From assembly GCF_003144325.1 (NCBI RefSeq), contig NZ_PENS01000018.1:1-64000 (forward strand): a stretch of DNA of 64,000 nt. The letters run 5' to 3'. The notes beneath the pieces are model-generated. The model did not search any database. It had not been told where the DNA came from and worked only from the letters and a program-made list of their open reading frames with translations. Shown one piece after another: positions 14,858-25,651 of the stretch (position 1 is the first letter of the stretch; each line of letters opens with the position of its first letter). The stretch is from Proteus terrae. GTDB taxonomy: Bacteria > Pseudomonadota > Gammaproteobacteria > Enterobacterales > Enterobacteriaceae. The position numbers were made by a program, and so were the translations under genes.

Positions 14858-17800
14858 TTAGTTTTTGCTTTCAGCTTTCGTCATTTCTGAAGACGCGTGG
14901 CTAGTAGAACAATGTCCGCCTGCACCTGTGCGGCCTTTTTTATCAAAAGCAGGGCGTGCTTCCCACGCTTTGATTTCAATTGCCACAGGCGCTTCATCAG
15001 CGGCTGGTGCTTTTGTCATTGGTGAGCTTGCATGTAGTTGGCGTGTAGCTACAACAGGCTCTTGACGAATAACGACTTCAGCTGGTTTGCTCACTGTTAC
15101 TGCTTCAACTTCCACAACCGGTGTTGCGTTTTCTGCTGGCTGGCCTTCAATGACAGTTTCAACGACAGGGGTAGCAACAATTTCAACAGCAGCAACTTCT
15201 TTGTGTTGTTCAACAGTTTCTTCAGTTGCTATTACTGCTTCAACAGGTTGAGGCTCAGGTGTTGATGTTTCACTTTCTACTGGTGCAACCGTATCTTGTG
15301 CAACTTCTTCTGGCGCGATATTTGTTTCAATTTGTTGTGAAGTTTCATGCATGTAAGCCTCAGTGGTATTCAATACTGCTGAAATATTCTCTTTACGAGT
15401 AACATGCTCTTCTGTATTCACTTCATTGATTGCATCACTGATCACGTTAGTTTCAACAGGCTCAGTTTGTGGCTCTACTGCAACAATTTCAGCAATAGCT
15501 TCAGTGGTTGATTCAGTGCTAACAGTGACAGAGTAAGTTGATTCAGAGGTTTCTGTCTGTGCAATATCAGCAACAATGGCTTCTGAAACCACCGGTGCGA
15601 TAGCTACCATTTGTGGATCTTTATGAGTAATAATGTGGTTTCCAACAGAAACGTCATTGTTGTTTTCAACATCATTCTCAATAAATGGTGCATCACTTAC
15701 AGGAGTGACTGGATAGCGAATGAAGACTTTACCTGAAGCCAGTTCAGGAGAAGCAACTGCCATTGTCAGAGGCATTGGTGAGACTGTTAAGGTGCGCTCA
15801 TCACGATAGCGACGACGACGTTGACCACTTACACGTAAATGACGAGGTGAACGGCGAGAACGACGTGGCATAACATTATCTTGTCCGTTATTATCTTCGT
15901 TCTTATTGTCATCTTGTGATTTAGTTGCATCAGGTAGTGCTGTTACAACTTGTGCTTCATTTGCTTCAACTTTCACAACAGCGACTGCTTTAGGTGCTGG
16001 TTTTTCAGTTGGGGCAACTTTAGTTTGTGTCGTTGCAACTGGTGGTTCAGAAACTGCTTTTTCGGTCGCAACAGGTACAACGGCTAATGTATTACCATCG
16101 TCAGTCACACGTACAGATTGTGTTAATTGACGACGATTACGGCGTTGCATAGCAGGGCGACGAGGTTCTTCTTTCTTCTCATCAGCACTATTCTTTGCAA
16201 CAGTATCATTCTCAGAAAGAGCTGCTTGAGCTTTAGCTGCTTCTTGTTGTTGACGTTTCTCTTCTTGACGACGACGCTGTTCAGCACGTTGTTCACGACG
16301 CTGCTGGCGACGAGCTTCGCGTTCTGCAATCTCTTGTTCACTACTAACTTCAGTTGTTGGAGTCGTTTGTGGTTTTTGATTGCGATTCTTGCGATTGTCT
16401 TCGCTATTCGAGTTATCACGATTACGATCGTTATCACGGTCACGGCGATTATTATTGTTACGTCGATTATTATTACGACGCTCACGACGATTGTCGTTGT
16501 TCTCTTTCTTGTTTTCCTGTGGTTTTTCTTGTGTTACCGCAGGCTCTGGTTCACTAGTAAATAAGTTAGAGAAGAATTTTGCAATAGAAGCAAAGAAACC
16601 AGTACCTTGAGCTTCTTCTGTTTTAGCAGGTTTAGCTTGAGGTTGAGGCGCCTTTTTATTTTTTACTGTTTCAGCAACAGTTTCTTCTTGTAATCCAAAG
16701 GCTGAAATAGCAGGTTGTTCAGGTGCTTTACGCTCTGTAACAACATCATCTTCAGCTTCATTTAACTGATTTTCATGGAATTGCGCTAAGTTGTAGCTAA
16801 GAGAAGTAATTTCTTCGCCTTTACGTACACGAATAACAGAGAAATGAGGGGTTTGCATTTGGTCATTAGGAACAATAACCACTTTGACATTAGATTGACG
16901 TAACTCGATGTCGGTAACAGCTTTACGTTTTTCGTTCAGCAAATAAGAGGCGATTTGAACAGGTACAATCGCATGCACTTCATGGGTATTTTCTTTAAGT
17001 GCTTCTTCTTCAATAAGACGTAACACAGAAAGTGACAGTGATTCATTATCACGAATAGTACCAGTGCCTAAGCAGCGTGGGCAAACGTGATGGCTAGATT
17101 CACCTAATGAAGGGCTTAAACGTTGGCGAGACATCTCTAATAAACCAAAGCGAGAGATGCGTCCAATTTGAATACGAGCACGATCTTGACGAACAGCTTC
17201 ACGCATTCTGTTTTCAACTTCACGTTGATGGCGCACAGGCGTCATATCAATAAAGTCGATAACAATTAAACCACCCAAGTCTCGTAAACGTAATTGGCGT
17301 GCAATTTCGTCAGCTGCTTCTAAGTTAGTATTAAATGCAGTTTCTTCGATATCACCACCACGGGTTGAGCGTGAGGAGTTGATATCAATCGCTGTTAATG
17401 CTTCAGTTGTATCAATAACTAAAGCGCCACCAGAAGGAAGGCGAACTTCACGCTGAAACGCAGATTCAATCTGTGATTCAATCTGGTAATGGCTAAATAA
17501 AGGAACGGCGCCAGTGTAATGGCGAATTTTACTAGCAAAATCACCACGGCCAATCGCTTCAATATGGCTACGTGCCATTTCAACGACTTTTGCGTTATCA
17601 ATTAAGATTTCACCAATATCAGGACGTAAATAGTCGCGGAATGCGCGAACGATTACATTACTTTCCTGATGGATTAAGAATGGTGCAGGGCGATTGTCAG
17701 CTGCTTTCTTAATAGCATCCCAGTGTCTTAGACGATAGCTTAAGTCTTGTTGCAGTGCTTCAGCTGATTTACCAACACCAGCTGTACGTACAATCAGACC

Positions 17801-18292
17801 CATGCCATCTGGGATTTCAAGGCTTGATAAAGCTTCTTTAAGTTCAGTACGATCTTCACCTTCAATACGGCGAGAAATACCACCTGCACGAGGATTATTT
17901 GGCATTAATACCAAATAGCTTCCTGCAAGGCTAATAAAAGTGGTTAACGCTGCACCTTTATTACCACGCTCTTCTTTATCAACTTGAACAATAACTTCCT
18001 GGCCTTCTTTTAAGACATCTTTGATGTTAGGACGACCATGGGAGTGATAATTACTAGGAAAGTATTCGCGGGCTATTTCTTTGATAGGAAGGAAACCGTG
18101 GCGTTCCGCACCATAATCAACAAAAGCGGCTTCTAAGCTGGGTTCAATTCGAGTGATTTTACCTTTATAGATATTCGCTTTTTTCTGTTCATGACCGGGG
18201 CTTTCGATATCCAGATCGTACAAACGTTGCCCATCGACAAGGGCAACACGCAACTCTTCCTGCTGAGTTGCGTTAATTAACATTCTTTTCAT
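14858..18292 (-). CDS. rne: Ribonuclease E
   Basis: This is the endoribonuclease and scaffold of the RNA degradosome, 1144 residues (E. coli 1061). The catalytic half is nearly identical to E. coli: the S1 domain (residues about 35-125), the 5' sensor, the DNase I-like site with its two Asp ([10 protein letters not shown] and [10 protein letters not shown]), and the Zn-link [10 protein letters not shown] membrane-targeting amphipathic helix ([15 protein letters not shown]) follows, then an Arg/Asn-rich RNA-binding region, the second Arg-rich box [17 protein letters not shown], the conserved [20 protein letters not shown] stretch, a long Glu/Val/Thr-rich acidic linker, and the PNPase-binding end ([12 protein letters not shown]). 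It is divergent from rluC with a long leader, consistent with autoregulation. Confidence 0.97.
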   Translation of the reverse strand: MKRMLINATQQEELRVALVDGQRLYDLDIESPGHEQKKANIYKGKITRIEPSLEAAFVDYGAERHGFLPIKEIAREYFPSNYHSHGRPNIKDVLKEGQEVIVQVDKEERGNKGAALTTFISLAGSYLVLMPNNPRAGGISRRIEGEDRTELKEALSSLEIPDGMGLIVRTAGVGKSAEALQQDLSYRLRHWDAIKKAADNRPAPFLIHQESNVIVRAFRDYLRPDIGEILIDNAKVVEMARSHIEAIGRGDFASKIRHYTGAVPLFSHYQIESQIESAFQREVRLPSGGALVIDTTEALTAIDINSSRSTRGGDIEETAFNTNLEAADEIARQLRLRDLGGLIVIDFIDMTPVRHQREVENRMREAVRQDRARIQIGRISRFGLLEMSRQRLSPSLGESSHHVCPRCLGTGTIRDNESLSLSVLRLIEEEALKENTHEVHAIVPVQIASYLLNEKRKAVTDIELRQSNVKVVIVPNDQMQTPHFSVIRVRKGEEITSLSYNLAQFHENQLNEAEDDVVTERKAPEQPAISAFGLQEETVAETVKNKKAPQPQAKPAKTEEAQGTGFFASIAKFFSNLFTSEPEPAVTQEKPQENKKENNDNRRERRNNNRRNNNNRRDRDNDRNRDNSNSEDNRKNRNQKPQTTPTTEVSSEQEIAEREARRQQRREQRAEQRRRQEEKRQQQEAAKAQAALSENDTVAKNSADEKKEEPRRPAMQRRNRRQLTQSVRVTDDGNTLAVVPVATEKAVSEPPVATTQTKVAPTEKPAPKAVAVVKVEANEAQVVTALPDATKSQDDNKNEDNNGQDNVMPRRSRRSPRHLRVSGQRRRRYRDERTLTVSPMPLTMAVASPELASGKVFIRYPVTPVSDAPFIENDVENNNDVSVGNHIITHKDPQMVAIAPVVSEAIVADIAQTETSESTYSVTVSTESTTEAIAEIVAVEPQTEPVETNVISDAINEVNTEEHVTRKENISAVLNTTEAYMHETSQQIETNIAPEEVAQDTVAPVESETSTPEPQPVEAVIATEETVEQHKEVAAVEIVATPVVETVIEGQPAENATPVVEVEAVTVSKPAEVVIRQEPVVATRQLHASSPMTKAPAADEAPVAIEIKAWEARPAFDKKGRTGAGGHCSTSHASSEMTKAESKN

Positions 18293-18823
18293 ATTGTGAC
18301 TTACTCGTTATTTTCACGTTTTATAATGTGCCACTAACATACGTAATTACACTATTGATAACCGATGACCTCGTGTCTTTTACAAATGCGTCAACCTCAC
18401 GGTTGTCGATTGTATAGAGGTGCAATATGTCGGTGAGTCTGATTTTTAGTTCAAAAATTCAGCACTCTTTAATTGAACACAATGTTTCAACTCAATAAGC
18501 GATGTATTTATGGCATACTAAATTGTTTGATTTTCGACTATGTCTTACGCCATTGCTGCATTTTGAAAATCAAACAAACAAAATTTTCATAAATATACCT
18601 GATAAACATAATCAGGAGAGTCTGCATTATTCCATTGGTGTTAGGGTTATAGCAAGATGACTTTTCTGCTTTGGTGACTTTTTCTGTATAAATATGAGAG
18701 ATTAGCTAATGTTTCGTCTTTTTCCCATTATTCAGGTTAAAATAGACGACAGAATTGATGTTATTTTGTGCACCATAAAGTTGTTTGTAATTTTTATTTT
18801 AAGAGAGCCAAAGAATCGCCACT
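18293..18823. other. Divergent control region of rne and rluC, with long rne leader
   Basis: Some 530 non-coding bases separate the two start codons. In E. coli the rne leader is several hundred nucleotides long and its hairpins let RNase E control its own mRNA; the length here fits the same design. I see one strong hairpin (18523-18577) and AT-rich promoter-like DNA, but I cannot place the transcription starts. Confidence 0.6.
18523..18577 (-). promoter_or_regulatory. Hairpin in the rne leader/promoter region
   Basis: TTGTTTGATTTTC (18523-18535) and GAAAATCAAACAA (18565-18577) are perfect 13-base inverted arms around a 29-nt interval. No T-run follows on either strand, so a regulatory structure is more likely than a terminator. 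Confidence 0.5.
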
Positions 18824-19777
18824 ATGAAATCATTTAATCAAGTTCAGTTCGTCACCATTGATGGCGATGAAGCAGGCCAGCGTATCGATAATTTTTTACT
18901 GGCACGCTTGAAAGGTGTACCAAAAAGTATGATTTACCGAATTATCCGAAAAGGAGAAGTTCGAGTTAACAAAGGGCGAATTAAACCTGAATACAAAATT
19001 AATGCAGGCGACAGTATTCGTATTCCTCCTGTACGGGTATCAGAAAAAGAAGAGATCGCTGTATCACCAAAACTTGATAAAGTTTCGGCATTGGCAGATT
19101 GTATTTTATATGAAGATGACCACTTAATGCTCATCAATAAACCCTCAGGAACCGCAGTGCATGGGGGAAGTGGGTTAAGTTTTGGTGTGATTGAAGGCCT
19201 ACGCGCATTACGCCCAGAAGCTCGTTTTTTAGAGCTTGTACATCGTCTTGATAGAGATACATCGGGTGTTTTATTAATTGCAAAGAAACGTTCAGCATTG
19301 CGTGCGTTGCATGAGCAATTACGCTTAAAACAGATGCAAAAAGATTATTTAGCCTTAGTTCGTGGGCAGTGGCAATCTCATACTAAAGTTGTTCAAGCAC
19401 CGTTATTGAAAAATATTCTTCAAAGTGGTGAACGAGTGGTTAAAGTGAGTAATGAAGGAAAACCTTCAGAGACTCGTTTTAAGGTTGAAGAGCGTTTTGA
19501 ATTTGCCACACTTGTGAAAGCAAGCCCTGTGACAGGAAGAACACACCAAATTCGTGTGCATACATTACATGCAGGTCATCCTATTGCATTTGATGATCGC
19601 TATGGTGATCGTGATTTTGATTCACAATTGGTAGGAACAAAACTTAAGCGCCTATTCTTACATGCAAGTTCTTTGACATTTACTCATCCTTCAACGGGTG
19701 AACAAATGCGAATTGAAGCGCCAATGGATAATCAGTTACGTCATTGTTTACAAGTATTACGTAGTCAAAAATCTTAA
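18824..19777 (+). CDS. rluC: 23S rRNA pseudouridine(955/2504/2580) synthase
   Basis: RluC makes three pseudouridines near the peptidyl transferase centre of 23S rRNA. The protein has 317 residues (E. coli 319). An S4 RNA-binding domain (residues about 15-75, QRIDNFLLARLKGVPKSMIY) precedes the catalytic domain with the signature ELVHRLDRDTSGVLLIAKK holding the catalytic Asp, and GRTHQIRVHTLHAGHPIAFD later. It is transcribed away from rne, as in E. coli, and has its own terminator. Confidence 0.96.
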   Translation: MKSFNQVQFVTIDGDEAGQRIDNFLLARLKGVPKSMIYRIIRKGEVRVNKGRIKPEYKINAGDSIRIPPVRVSEKEEIAVSPKLDKVSALADCILYEDDHLMLINKPSGTAVHGGSGLSFGVIEGLRALRPEARFLELVHRLDRDTSGVLLIAKKRSALRALHEQLRLKQMQKDYLALVRGQWQSHTKVVQAPLLKNILQSGERVVKVSNEGKPSETRFKVEERFEFATLVKASPVTGRTHQIRVHTLHAGHPIAFDDRYGDRDFDSQLVGTKLKRLFLHASSLTFTHPSTGEQMRIEAPMDNQLRHCLQVLRSQKS

Positions 19778-19814
19778 GCTTGAAGTTTTTGTTTCAACAG
19801 AAAATTCGAATACT

Positions 19815-19848
19815 CAATACGCCCAGTTAGCTGGGCGTATTGTTTTTC
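19815..19848 (+). terminator. Terminator of rluC
   Basis: A perfect 12-bp stem, CAATACGCCCAG (19815-19826) with CTGGGCGTATTG (19831-19842), tetraloop TTAG, followed by TTTTT. It may also serve the convergent lipoprotein gene. Confidence 0.9.
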
Positions 19849-19881
19849 TTAATTCACTAAGAACGTGAATAGAAAATAGGA

Positions 19882-20283
19882 TTAACCTTCGACTTTTGTC
19901 ATGCATTGCTCAACAATTTTATCAATATCCCACTCTTTAGGCAGTGATTTTGAGCCGTTTTTGCGCATTTCCATATCTACACGGATAAATTCTGTTATTC
20001 CGTAATTTTTAATAATATTGTCGTAAGTGCATTCACACACTTCGGCAATTTGAGGAATTAGCGCATCATCAGTAATACCCGAACCTAATATGCAACTACT
20101 GACAAAGTTCTTTTTAAATAAGGATGTGTTGTCCTCTTTTTTGTCTGAAATCACGCTGTCTTGGATAGTATTTGCGGTGGTAGTTGTTTTCGTTGTTGAA
20201 ATTTCAGTATCTTTTTCATCAGAACAACCCACTAATGCTGTTACCACCACTAAAGCTGTTAAGACTGATGCTAATTTATTCAT
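19882..20283 (-). CDS. Small lipoprotein of unknown function
   Basis: This is a 133-residue protein with a lipoprotein signal: MNKLASVLTALVVVTALVGC, lipobox LVGC, so the mature protein starts at Cys20. A Thr/Ser-rich linker of about 35 residues leads to a globular part with four Cys (SSCILG, EVCECTY, EQCMTK), likely disulphide-bonded in the periplasm. The pattern of Cys and the helix-like end DKIVEQCMTKVEG is reminiscent of small secreted helical proteins, but I do not recognise a family. It lies between rluC and maf, where E. coli has no gene. The residue after Cys is Ser, which suggests sorting to the outer membrane. Confidence 0.75.
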   Translation of the reverse strand: MNKLASVLTALVVVTALVGCSDEKDTEISTTKTTTTANTIQDSVISDKKEDNTSLFKKNFVSSCILGSGITDDALIPQIAEVCECTYDNIIKNYGITEFIRVDMEMRKNGSKSLPKEWDIDKIVEQCMTKVEG

Positions 20284-20328
20284 AATACGCTTTATCGCTA
20301 CATAAGATTAAAAATAAGATGATCAGAT

Positions 20329-20928
20329 TTATTTTTGATCATCAGAGAAAAATAATGGGTTTATTCTTTGCGAGAGTAACATTTTATTCAATCGGATAAG
20401 TGGTAAACCAATTAAAGAATTTGGATCATCGCCAACAAGTTTATCAAATAGAGTAATGCCTAGCCCTTCAGATTTAAAACTTCCTGCACAATTGAAAGGC
20501 ATTTCTTTATTTAAGTAACTGATAATTTCTTCATCAGTTAAATGACGAAAGTAAACTTGAAATAACTCACAATGTGTTTGATGTTCTAACGTTAGGCTAT
20601 TATATACAGTTAATCCGGTGTAGAACGAAATACATTGCCCTGAAGCTTGTTTTAATTGTGCAAAGGCATTATCAAAATTATGGGGTTTCCCCGTGATCTT
20701 TTTATTCAGCACACAAACTTGATCAGAACCAATTATAAGGTGATGTGGAAATTTTGCTTGTAAAGCGCTAGCTTTTTCATAGGATAAGCGGCTGACAAGA
20801 TCTTGAGCGCACTCTGTGGGTTTTGGGGTTTCGTCAATCTCTGGAGATGCCTGTATAAAGGGCATTCCAAGCTTTTTCAGCAACTGAGCTCGAAAGGGTG
20901 AAGTAGACGCAAGAACGAGTGGCAACAT
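20329..20928 (-). CDS. yceF: Maf-like 7-methyl-GTP pyrophosphatase (YceF)
   Basis: This house-cleaning nucleotide pyrophosphatase of the Maf/HAM1 fold has 199 residues. The start LPLVLASTSPFRAQLLKKLG is the Maf signature with the Ser/Thr-Ser-x-x-R substrate loop; IIGSDQVCVL holds the catalytic Asp and the conserved Gln of the YceF subgroup, and NCAGSFKSEGLGITLFD marks the Maf C-terminal site. E. coli YceF hydrolyses 7-methyl-GTP. It is transcribed opposite to yceD, the same arrangement as in E. coli. Confidence 0.93.
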   Translation of the reverse strand: MLPLVLASTSPFRAQLLKKLGMPFIQASPEIDETPKPTECAQDLVSRLSYEKASALQAKFPHHLIIGSDQVCVLNKKITGKPHNFDNAFAQLKQASGQCISFYTGLTVYNSLTLEHQTHCELFQVYFRHLTDEEIISYLNKEMPFNCAGSFKSEGLGITLFDKLVGDDPNSLIGLPLIRLNKMLLSQRINPLFFSDDQK

Positions 20929-21069
20929 ATTTTTTTTAAAATCCGTAGCAAAATGATGCCTGACATTCTAAACTATGCGCCGCTGATAAAGCGAATTTTG
21001 GTGGAAAGGTGTAGATAACCCGCCTTTTTCTTTGACTATATTCCATTACAAAGATAATATGCGCGCCTT

Positions 21070-21603
21070 ATGCAAAAGGTAAAATTACCCCTGACCATTG
21101 ATGCGCTGCGAGCAGCTCAAAAGAATTTAGACTATGACGGTCATTATTCTCCAGAGCAAGTAAGCCGCTTAGCTGAATCGGTGGTCAGTGTGGACAGTAA
21201 TATTGATGTGGCTTTATCATTTGATATTGACCATCAACGTCTTGCCGTGATTAAAGGACATTCCGATGTGGATGTAACTTTAGAATGTCAGCGTTGTGGT
21301 GGCCATTTTCCGTATCATGTTCACGCAACATATTGTTTTAGCCCTGTTGTCAGTGATGAACGGGCCGAGGCATTACCGGAGGAATATGAACCAGTCGATG
21401 TAAACGAATTTGGTGAAATAGATTTGCTGGCGATGATTGAAGATGAAATAATCCTCAACTTGCCGGTAGTTCCGGTACATGATTTTGAACACTGTGAAGT
21501 GTCCGACGCGGATATGGTGTTTGGTGAACTCCCTGAAGAATTATCAGAGAAACCAAATCCATTTGCCGTATTAGCCAGTTTAAAGAAAAGTACTAAGGAG
21601 TAA
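21070..21603 (+). CDS. yceD: YceD (DUF177) protein, large ribosomal RNA accumulation factor
   Basis: This is a 177-residue acidic cytoplasmic protein. The pair [10 protein letters not shown] at residues about 75-84, the acidic stretch [14 protein letters not shown] and the end [12 protein letters not shown] are the marks of the YceD/DUF177 family, which is needed for normal 23S rRNA levels. It is the first gene of yceD-rpmF-plsX-fab, with five bases to rpmF, and the conserved linkage connects ribosome and membrane synthesis. Confidence 0.93.
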   Translation: MQKVKLPLTIDALRAAQKNLDYDGHYSPEQVSRLAESVVSVDSNIDVALSFDIDHQRLAVIKGHSDVDVTLECQRCGGHFPYHVHATYCFSPVVSDERAEALPEEYEPVDVNEFGEIDLLAMIEDEIILNLPVVPVHDFEHCEVSDADMVFGELPEELSEKPNPFAVLASLKKSTKE

Positions 21604-21608
21604 GGTCA

Positions 21609-21779
21609 ATGGCCGTACAACAAAACAAACCAACTCGTTCTAAACGTGGTATGCGTCGCTCTCATGACGCGCTGACAGTAACTCAGGTTTCTGTTGACAA
21701 AACTTCTGGTGAAACTCACCTGCGTCACCATGTAACTGCTGACGGTTACTACCGTGGCCGCAAGGTTATCAACAAGTAA
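21609..21779 (+). CDS. rpmF: 50S ribosomal protein L32
   Basis: This is a 56-residue basic protein read directly from the sequence: [20 protein letters not shown] at the start and [11 protein letters not shown] at the end, the enterobacterial L32 without zinc cysteines. AAGGTC precedes the ATG. It lies between yceD and plsX, as in most enterobacteria. Confidence 0.97.
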   Translation: MAVQQNKPTRSKRGMRRSHDALTVTQVSVDKTSGETHLRHHVTADGYYRGRKVINK

Positions 21780-21803
21780 TTAGCTTTATAGCTCGTTGAT
21801 ACC

Positions 21804-22841
21804 TTGACAAATCTAACCATAGCGTTAGATGCGATGGGCGGGGACTTCGGTCCTCGCATCACAGTGCCTGCTTGTTTGCGGGCGCTGGCATCTAATCCTC
21901 ATTTAAAAATATTGCTGGTAGGCCAACCAGACTCTATCTCTCCTCTGCTTGCAAATCAAAATGCTGAGCTAATCTCCCGTTTACAAGTTATACCCGCAGA
22001 ACATATTGTCGCCAATGATGCTAAACCTTCACAGGCTATTAGAGCAAGTAAAGGCACATCAATGCGAGTGGCACTTGATCTCGTGAAAACAGGGGAAGCA
22101 CAGGCTTGTGTAAGTGCAGGGAATACTGGTGTATTGATGGGATTAGCAAAACTTCGACTTAATGCTATTGATGGAATTGAACGTCCTGCACTGGTTTCGG
22201 TATTACCTAACCAGAAAAAAGGTAAGACGGTTGTTCTGGATTTAGGTGCTAACGTTAATTGTGATAGCAAAATGCTGGTACAGTTTGCGGTAATGGGCGC
22301 AGTTATGGCCGAAGAAATAGCAGAGATTGATTCACCGAAAGTGGCGCTTTTAAATATTGGTGAAGAAGAGAGTAAAGGATTAGATAATATCCGCGAAGCT
22401 GCTACGGTATTAAAATCGACACCGAATATTAATTATATTGGTTATGTTGAAGGTAATGAATTACTGACAGGCAAAACTGATGTTTTGGTGTGTGACGGCT
22501 TCGCAGGTAATGTCTCCCTTAAAACGATGGAAGGGGTTATCAGAGTTTTCCTTTCATTGATTAAATCTTCTACTACCGAAAATAAAAAAACGTCGTGGTG
22601 GATGAAAATATTGAAGAAGTGGTTACAAAAACGGCTAATTACGCGTTTTGGGCATATGAACCCCGACCAGTATAACGGTGCTTCTCTGTTAGGATTACGC
22701 GGTATCGTCATTAAAAGCCATGGTGGCGCAAATGAAAGCGCGTTTACAGCAGCAATAGAACAGGCTGTTCATGCCGTTGAGCGAAAAATTCCAGAGCGAA
22801 TTGCTTCACGGCTGACAACAGTATTACCCAAGAGCGACTGA
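21804..22841 (+). CDS. plsX: Phosphate acyltransferase PlsX
   Basis: PlsX turns acyl-ACP into acyl-phosphate, the first committed step of phosphatidic acid synthesis by the PlsX/PlsY route. It has 345 residues (E. coli 356), with [20 protein letters not shown] at the start, [16 protein letters not shown] and [20 protein letters not shown]. The start is TTG, as in E. coli plsX, 24 bases after rpmF. It is followed after 4 bases by fabH, so phospholipid and fatty acid genes are translated from one message. Confidence 0.96.
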   Translation: MTNLTIALDAMGGDFGPRITVPACLRALASNPHLKILLVGQPDSISPLLANQNAELISRLQVIPAEHIVANDAKPSQAIRASKGTSMRVALDLVKTGEAQACVSAGNTGVLMGLAKLRLNAIDGIERPALVSVLPNQKKGKTVVLDLGANVNCDSKMLVQFAVMGAVMAEEIAEIDSPKVALLNIGEEESKGLDNIREAATVLKSTPNINYIGYVEGNELLTGKTDVLVCDGFAGNVSLKTMEGVIRVFLSLIKSSTTENKKTSWWMKILKKWLQKRLITRFGHMNPDQYNGASLLGLRGIVIKSHGGANESAFTAAIEQAVHAVERKIPERIASRLTTVLPKSD

Positions 22842-22845
22842 TAGA

Positions 22846-23799
22846 ATGTATACAAAAATCTTAGGTACTGGTAGTTACTTGCCTGTACAAGTGCGAACTA
22901 ATGCCGATTTAGAAAAAATGGTTGAAACATCTGACGAGTGGATTGTTACCAGAACGGGTATTCATGAACGTCGAATTGCAGCAGAAGAAGAAACTGTTGC
23001 TGTGATGGGGGCGGGCGCTGGCGAAAAAGCATTAGAGATGTCAGGTATTGATAAGCAAGATATTGGATTGATTATTGTTGCGACTACATCTGGCTCACAC
23101 GCATTTCCAAGCGCGGCTTGCCAAATTCAAAATGCATTAGGGATTAATGACTGTATTGCTTTTGATGTTGCGGCTGCATGTTCTGGTTTTGTTTATGCAT
23201 TAAGTATTGCGGATCAATTTATTAAAGCTGGTTCTGTTAAAAAAGCATTAGTTATTGGTGCTGACAGATTATCTCACGCGTTAGATCCAGAAGATCGTGG
23301 CACGATTATCCTATTTGGTGATGCAGCAGGTGCTGTGGTTGTTGGTGCATCAGAAGAAGAAGGCATTATCTCTACCCATTTACATTCTGATGGACGTTTT
23401 GGTGATCTATTAGCATTACCTTATCAGAGTAGAGAAAGTGTCGATTTACCTGCTTACGTTACTATGGCAGGAAACGAAGTATTTAAAGTCGCAGTTCGTG
23501 AACTTGCCCACATTGTGGATGAGACACTTGAAGCTAACAAAATTGATAAATCTGAACTGGACTGGCTTGTGCCTCATCAGGCAAATTTAAGAATTATTTC
23601 AGCGACAGCGAAAAAGCTGGATATGACAATGGATAAAGTAGTGGTGACATTAGATCGCCATGGCAATACGTCAGCAGCATCAGTCCCAACAGCATTAGAT
23701 GAAGCTGTAAGAGATAATCGCATTCAACGTGGTCAGTTAATTTTACTGGAAGCGTTTGGTGGTGGTTTTACTTGGGGTTCTGCACTTATCCGTTTTTAA
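22846..23799 (+). CDS. fabH: Beta-ketoacyl-ACP synthase III
   Basis: FabH condenses acetyl-CoA with malonyl-ACP to start each fatty acid. It has 317 residues, as in E. coli. The active-site Cys is in [16 protein letters not shown], the His in [11 protein letters not shown] and the Asn in [16 protein letters not shown]. Nineteen bases separate it from fabD. Confidence 0.97.
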   Translation: MYTKILGTGSYLPVQVRTNADLEKMVETSDEWIVTRTGIHERRIAAEEETVAVMGAGAGEKALEMSGIDKQDIGLIIVATTSGSHAFPSAACQIQNALGINDCIAFDVAAACSGFVYALSIADQFIKAGSVKKALVIGADRLSHALDPEDRGTIILFGDAAGAVVVGASEEEGIISTHLHSDGRFGDLLALPYQSRESVDLPAYVTMAGNEVFKVAVRELAHIVDETLEANKIDKSELDWLVPHQANLRIISATAKKLDMTMDKVVVTLDRHGNTSAASVPTALDEAVRDNRIQRGQLILLEAFGGGFTWGSALIRF

Positions 23800-23818
23800 T
23801 ATTATCAGGAAAATAAAC

Positions 23819-24751
23819 ATGACTGATTTTGCAATGATTTTCCCCGGTCAGGGATCACAAGCTGTTGGAATGCTTGCAGAACTTGCAGAGCAATACCCAA
23901 TCGTGACTGAAACATTTGCTCAAGCATCTGATGTATTGGGTTATTCTCTTTGGGACTTAGTTCAAAACGGTCCAGAAGAAGAGCTAAACAAAACCTGGAA
24001 AACACAGCCAGCATTATTAGCAGCTTCTGTTGCTATCTGGCGTGTATGGCAAGAAAAACAAGGCAAAATGCCACAAATGATGGCAGGTCACAGTCTTGGC
24101 GAGTATTCTGCTTTAGTGTGTGCGGGTGTTATTGATTTCGCAGCTGCAATTAAATTAGTAGAATTACGCGGTCAACTGATGCAAGAAGCCGTGCCTGCGG
24201 GTACCGGTGCAATGTATGCGATTATCGGTTTAGATAATGACGCTATTGCAAAAGCCTGTGAAGAAGCAGCACAAGGACAAATTGTCTCGCCTGTAAACTT
24301 TAACTCACCGGGCCAAGTTGTTATTGCAGGCAACAAAGAAGCCGTAGAACGTGCTGGTGTGTTATGTAAAGAAGCAGGTGCTAAACGTGCTTTACCATTA
24401 GCGGTAAGCGTGCCTTCTCACTGTGCTTTAATGAAACCGGCAGCTGATAAGCTTGCGGTTGCATTACAAGAAATTGAATTTAAACAACCTGAAATTCAGG
24501 TTGTTAATAACGTTGATGTGGTAGCGCAAACTGATGCGAATGCAATTCGTGATGCGTTAGTTCGCCAGCTTTATAATCCGGTTCGCTGGACTGAAACGGT
24601 TGAACTTATTGCCGAAAAAGGTATCACACAACTATTAGAAATCGGGCCAGGAAAAGTATTAACTGGCTTAACAAAACGCATTTCTAAAGAAATGAACGCT
24701 GCAGCAGTTAATGATATTGCGTCATTAGATGTTGCATTAGGAAATGACTGA
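23819..24751 (+). CDS. fabD: Malonyl-CoA:ACP transacylase
   Basis: FabD loads malonate on ACP. The protein has 310 residues; the nucleophile Ser is in AGHSLGEYSALVCAG, the active-site His in VSVPSHCALMKPAADKL, and the start MTDFAMIFPGQGSQ is the standard one. The frame is open further upstream into fabH, but the ATG at 23819 with AGGAAAA before it gives the family N-terminus. Confidence 0.97.
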   Translation: MTDFAMIFPGQGSQAVGMLAELAEQYPIVTETFAQASDVLGYSLWDLVQNGPEEELNKTWKTQPALLAASVAIWRVWQEKQGKMPQMMAGHSLGEYSALVCAGVIDFAAAIKLVELRGQLMQEAVPAGTGAMYAIIGLDNDAIAKACEEAAQGQIVSPVNFNSPGQVVIAGNKEAVERAGVLCKEAGAKRALPLAVSVPSHCALMKPAADKLAVALQEIEFKQPEIQVVNNVDVVAQTDANAIRDALVRQLYNPVRWTETVELIAEKGITQLLEIGPGKVLTGLTKRISKEMNAAAVNDIASLDVALGND

Positions 24752-24759
24752 GGGATCTC

Positions 24760-25494
24760 ATGGGATTTGACGGAAAAATAGCGCTAGTTACTGGTGCAAG
24801 CCGTGGTATTGGCCGTGCGATTGCAGAAGATTTAGTTGCACGCGGTGCGACAGTAATTGGTACAGCAACGAGTGAAAACGGTGCGCAAGCTATCAGCGAA
24901 TATCTAGACGGTAAGGGTAAGGGTTTTGTGTTAAATGTCACAGAAAACGACTCTATCGAAAAATTTTTAGCAGATGTGCGTGCTGAATTTGGCGAAATTG
25001 ATATTTTGGTCAATAATGCAGGTATTACTCGTGATAACCTGTTGATGCGCATGAAAGATGATGAGTGGCAAGATATCATTGACACTAATCTTTCATCAGT
25101 CTTCCGTCTGTCTAAAGCAGTTATGCGTGCTATGATGAAAAAACGTCATGGTCGTATAATTACCATTGGTTCTGTTGTTGGAACCATGGGTAACGCTGGA
25201 CAGGCAAACTACGCGGCAGCAAAAGCGGGTGTGATTGGTTTTAGTAAATCATTAGCACGCGAAGTTGCTTCCCGTGGCATTACGGTGAATGTTGTTGCTC
25301 CAGGCTTTATCGAAACTGATATGACTAGAGCATTAACAGATGACCAAAGAGCAGGTATTTTATCTCAAGTCCCTGCTAACCGTTTAGGTGATGCCAAAGA
25401 GATTGCCAGTGCTGTAGCTTTCTTAGCTTCTGATGAAGCAAGCTATATCACGGGTGAAACATTGCATGTCAATGGTGGCATGTACATGATCTAA
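24760..25494 (+). CDS. fabG: 3-oxoacyl-ACP reductase
   Basis: This NADPH-dependent short-chain dehydrogenase reduces 3-ketoacyl-ACP in fatty acid elongation. It has 244 residues, identical in length to E. coli FabG. The cofactor motif is TGASRGIGRAIAE and the catalytic triad is Ser in GSVVGTMGN and Tyr/Lys in YAAAKAGVIGF. It ends the fabHDG block; 157 bases with promoter-like DNA then lead to acpP. Confidence 0.97.
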   Translation: MGFDGKIALVTGASRGIGRAIAEDLVARGATVIGTATSENGAQAISEYLDGKGKGFVLNVTENDSIEKFLADVRAEFGEIDILVNNAGITRDNLLMRMKDDEWQDIIDTNLSSVFRLSKAVMRAMMKKRHGRIITIGSVVGTMGNAGQANYAAAKAGVIGFSKSLAREVASRGITVNVVAPGFIETDMTRALTDDQRAGILSQVPANRLGDAKEIASAVAFLASDEASYITGETLHVNGGMYMI

Positions 25495-25651
25495 TTATGG
25501 GGACGTCTTTATATTTGCTTTTTGCGTACAATATAATGCAAAATATAGCGAATAAAGTAGTCCACACAGTCGGGATTGGTTAGATCTTTTCCTGTATTTA
25601 TAAACTAAGAAAATCATCGCGCAAGCGAGTTTTGATAGGAAATTTAATAGT

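Noticed and set aside
16127-16564. 145-codon open frame antisense to rne
   Set aside because: It is a shadow of the repetitive Arg/Asn-coding region and gives a meaningless Thr/Ile/Val-rich sequence.
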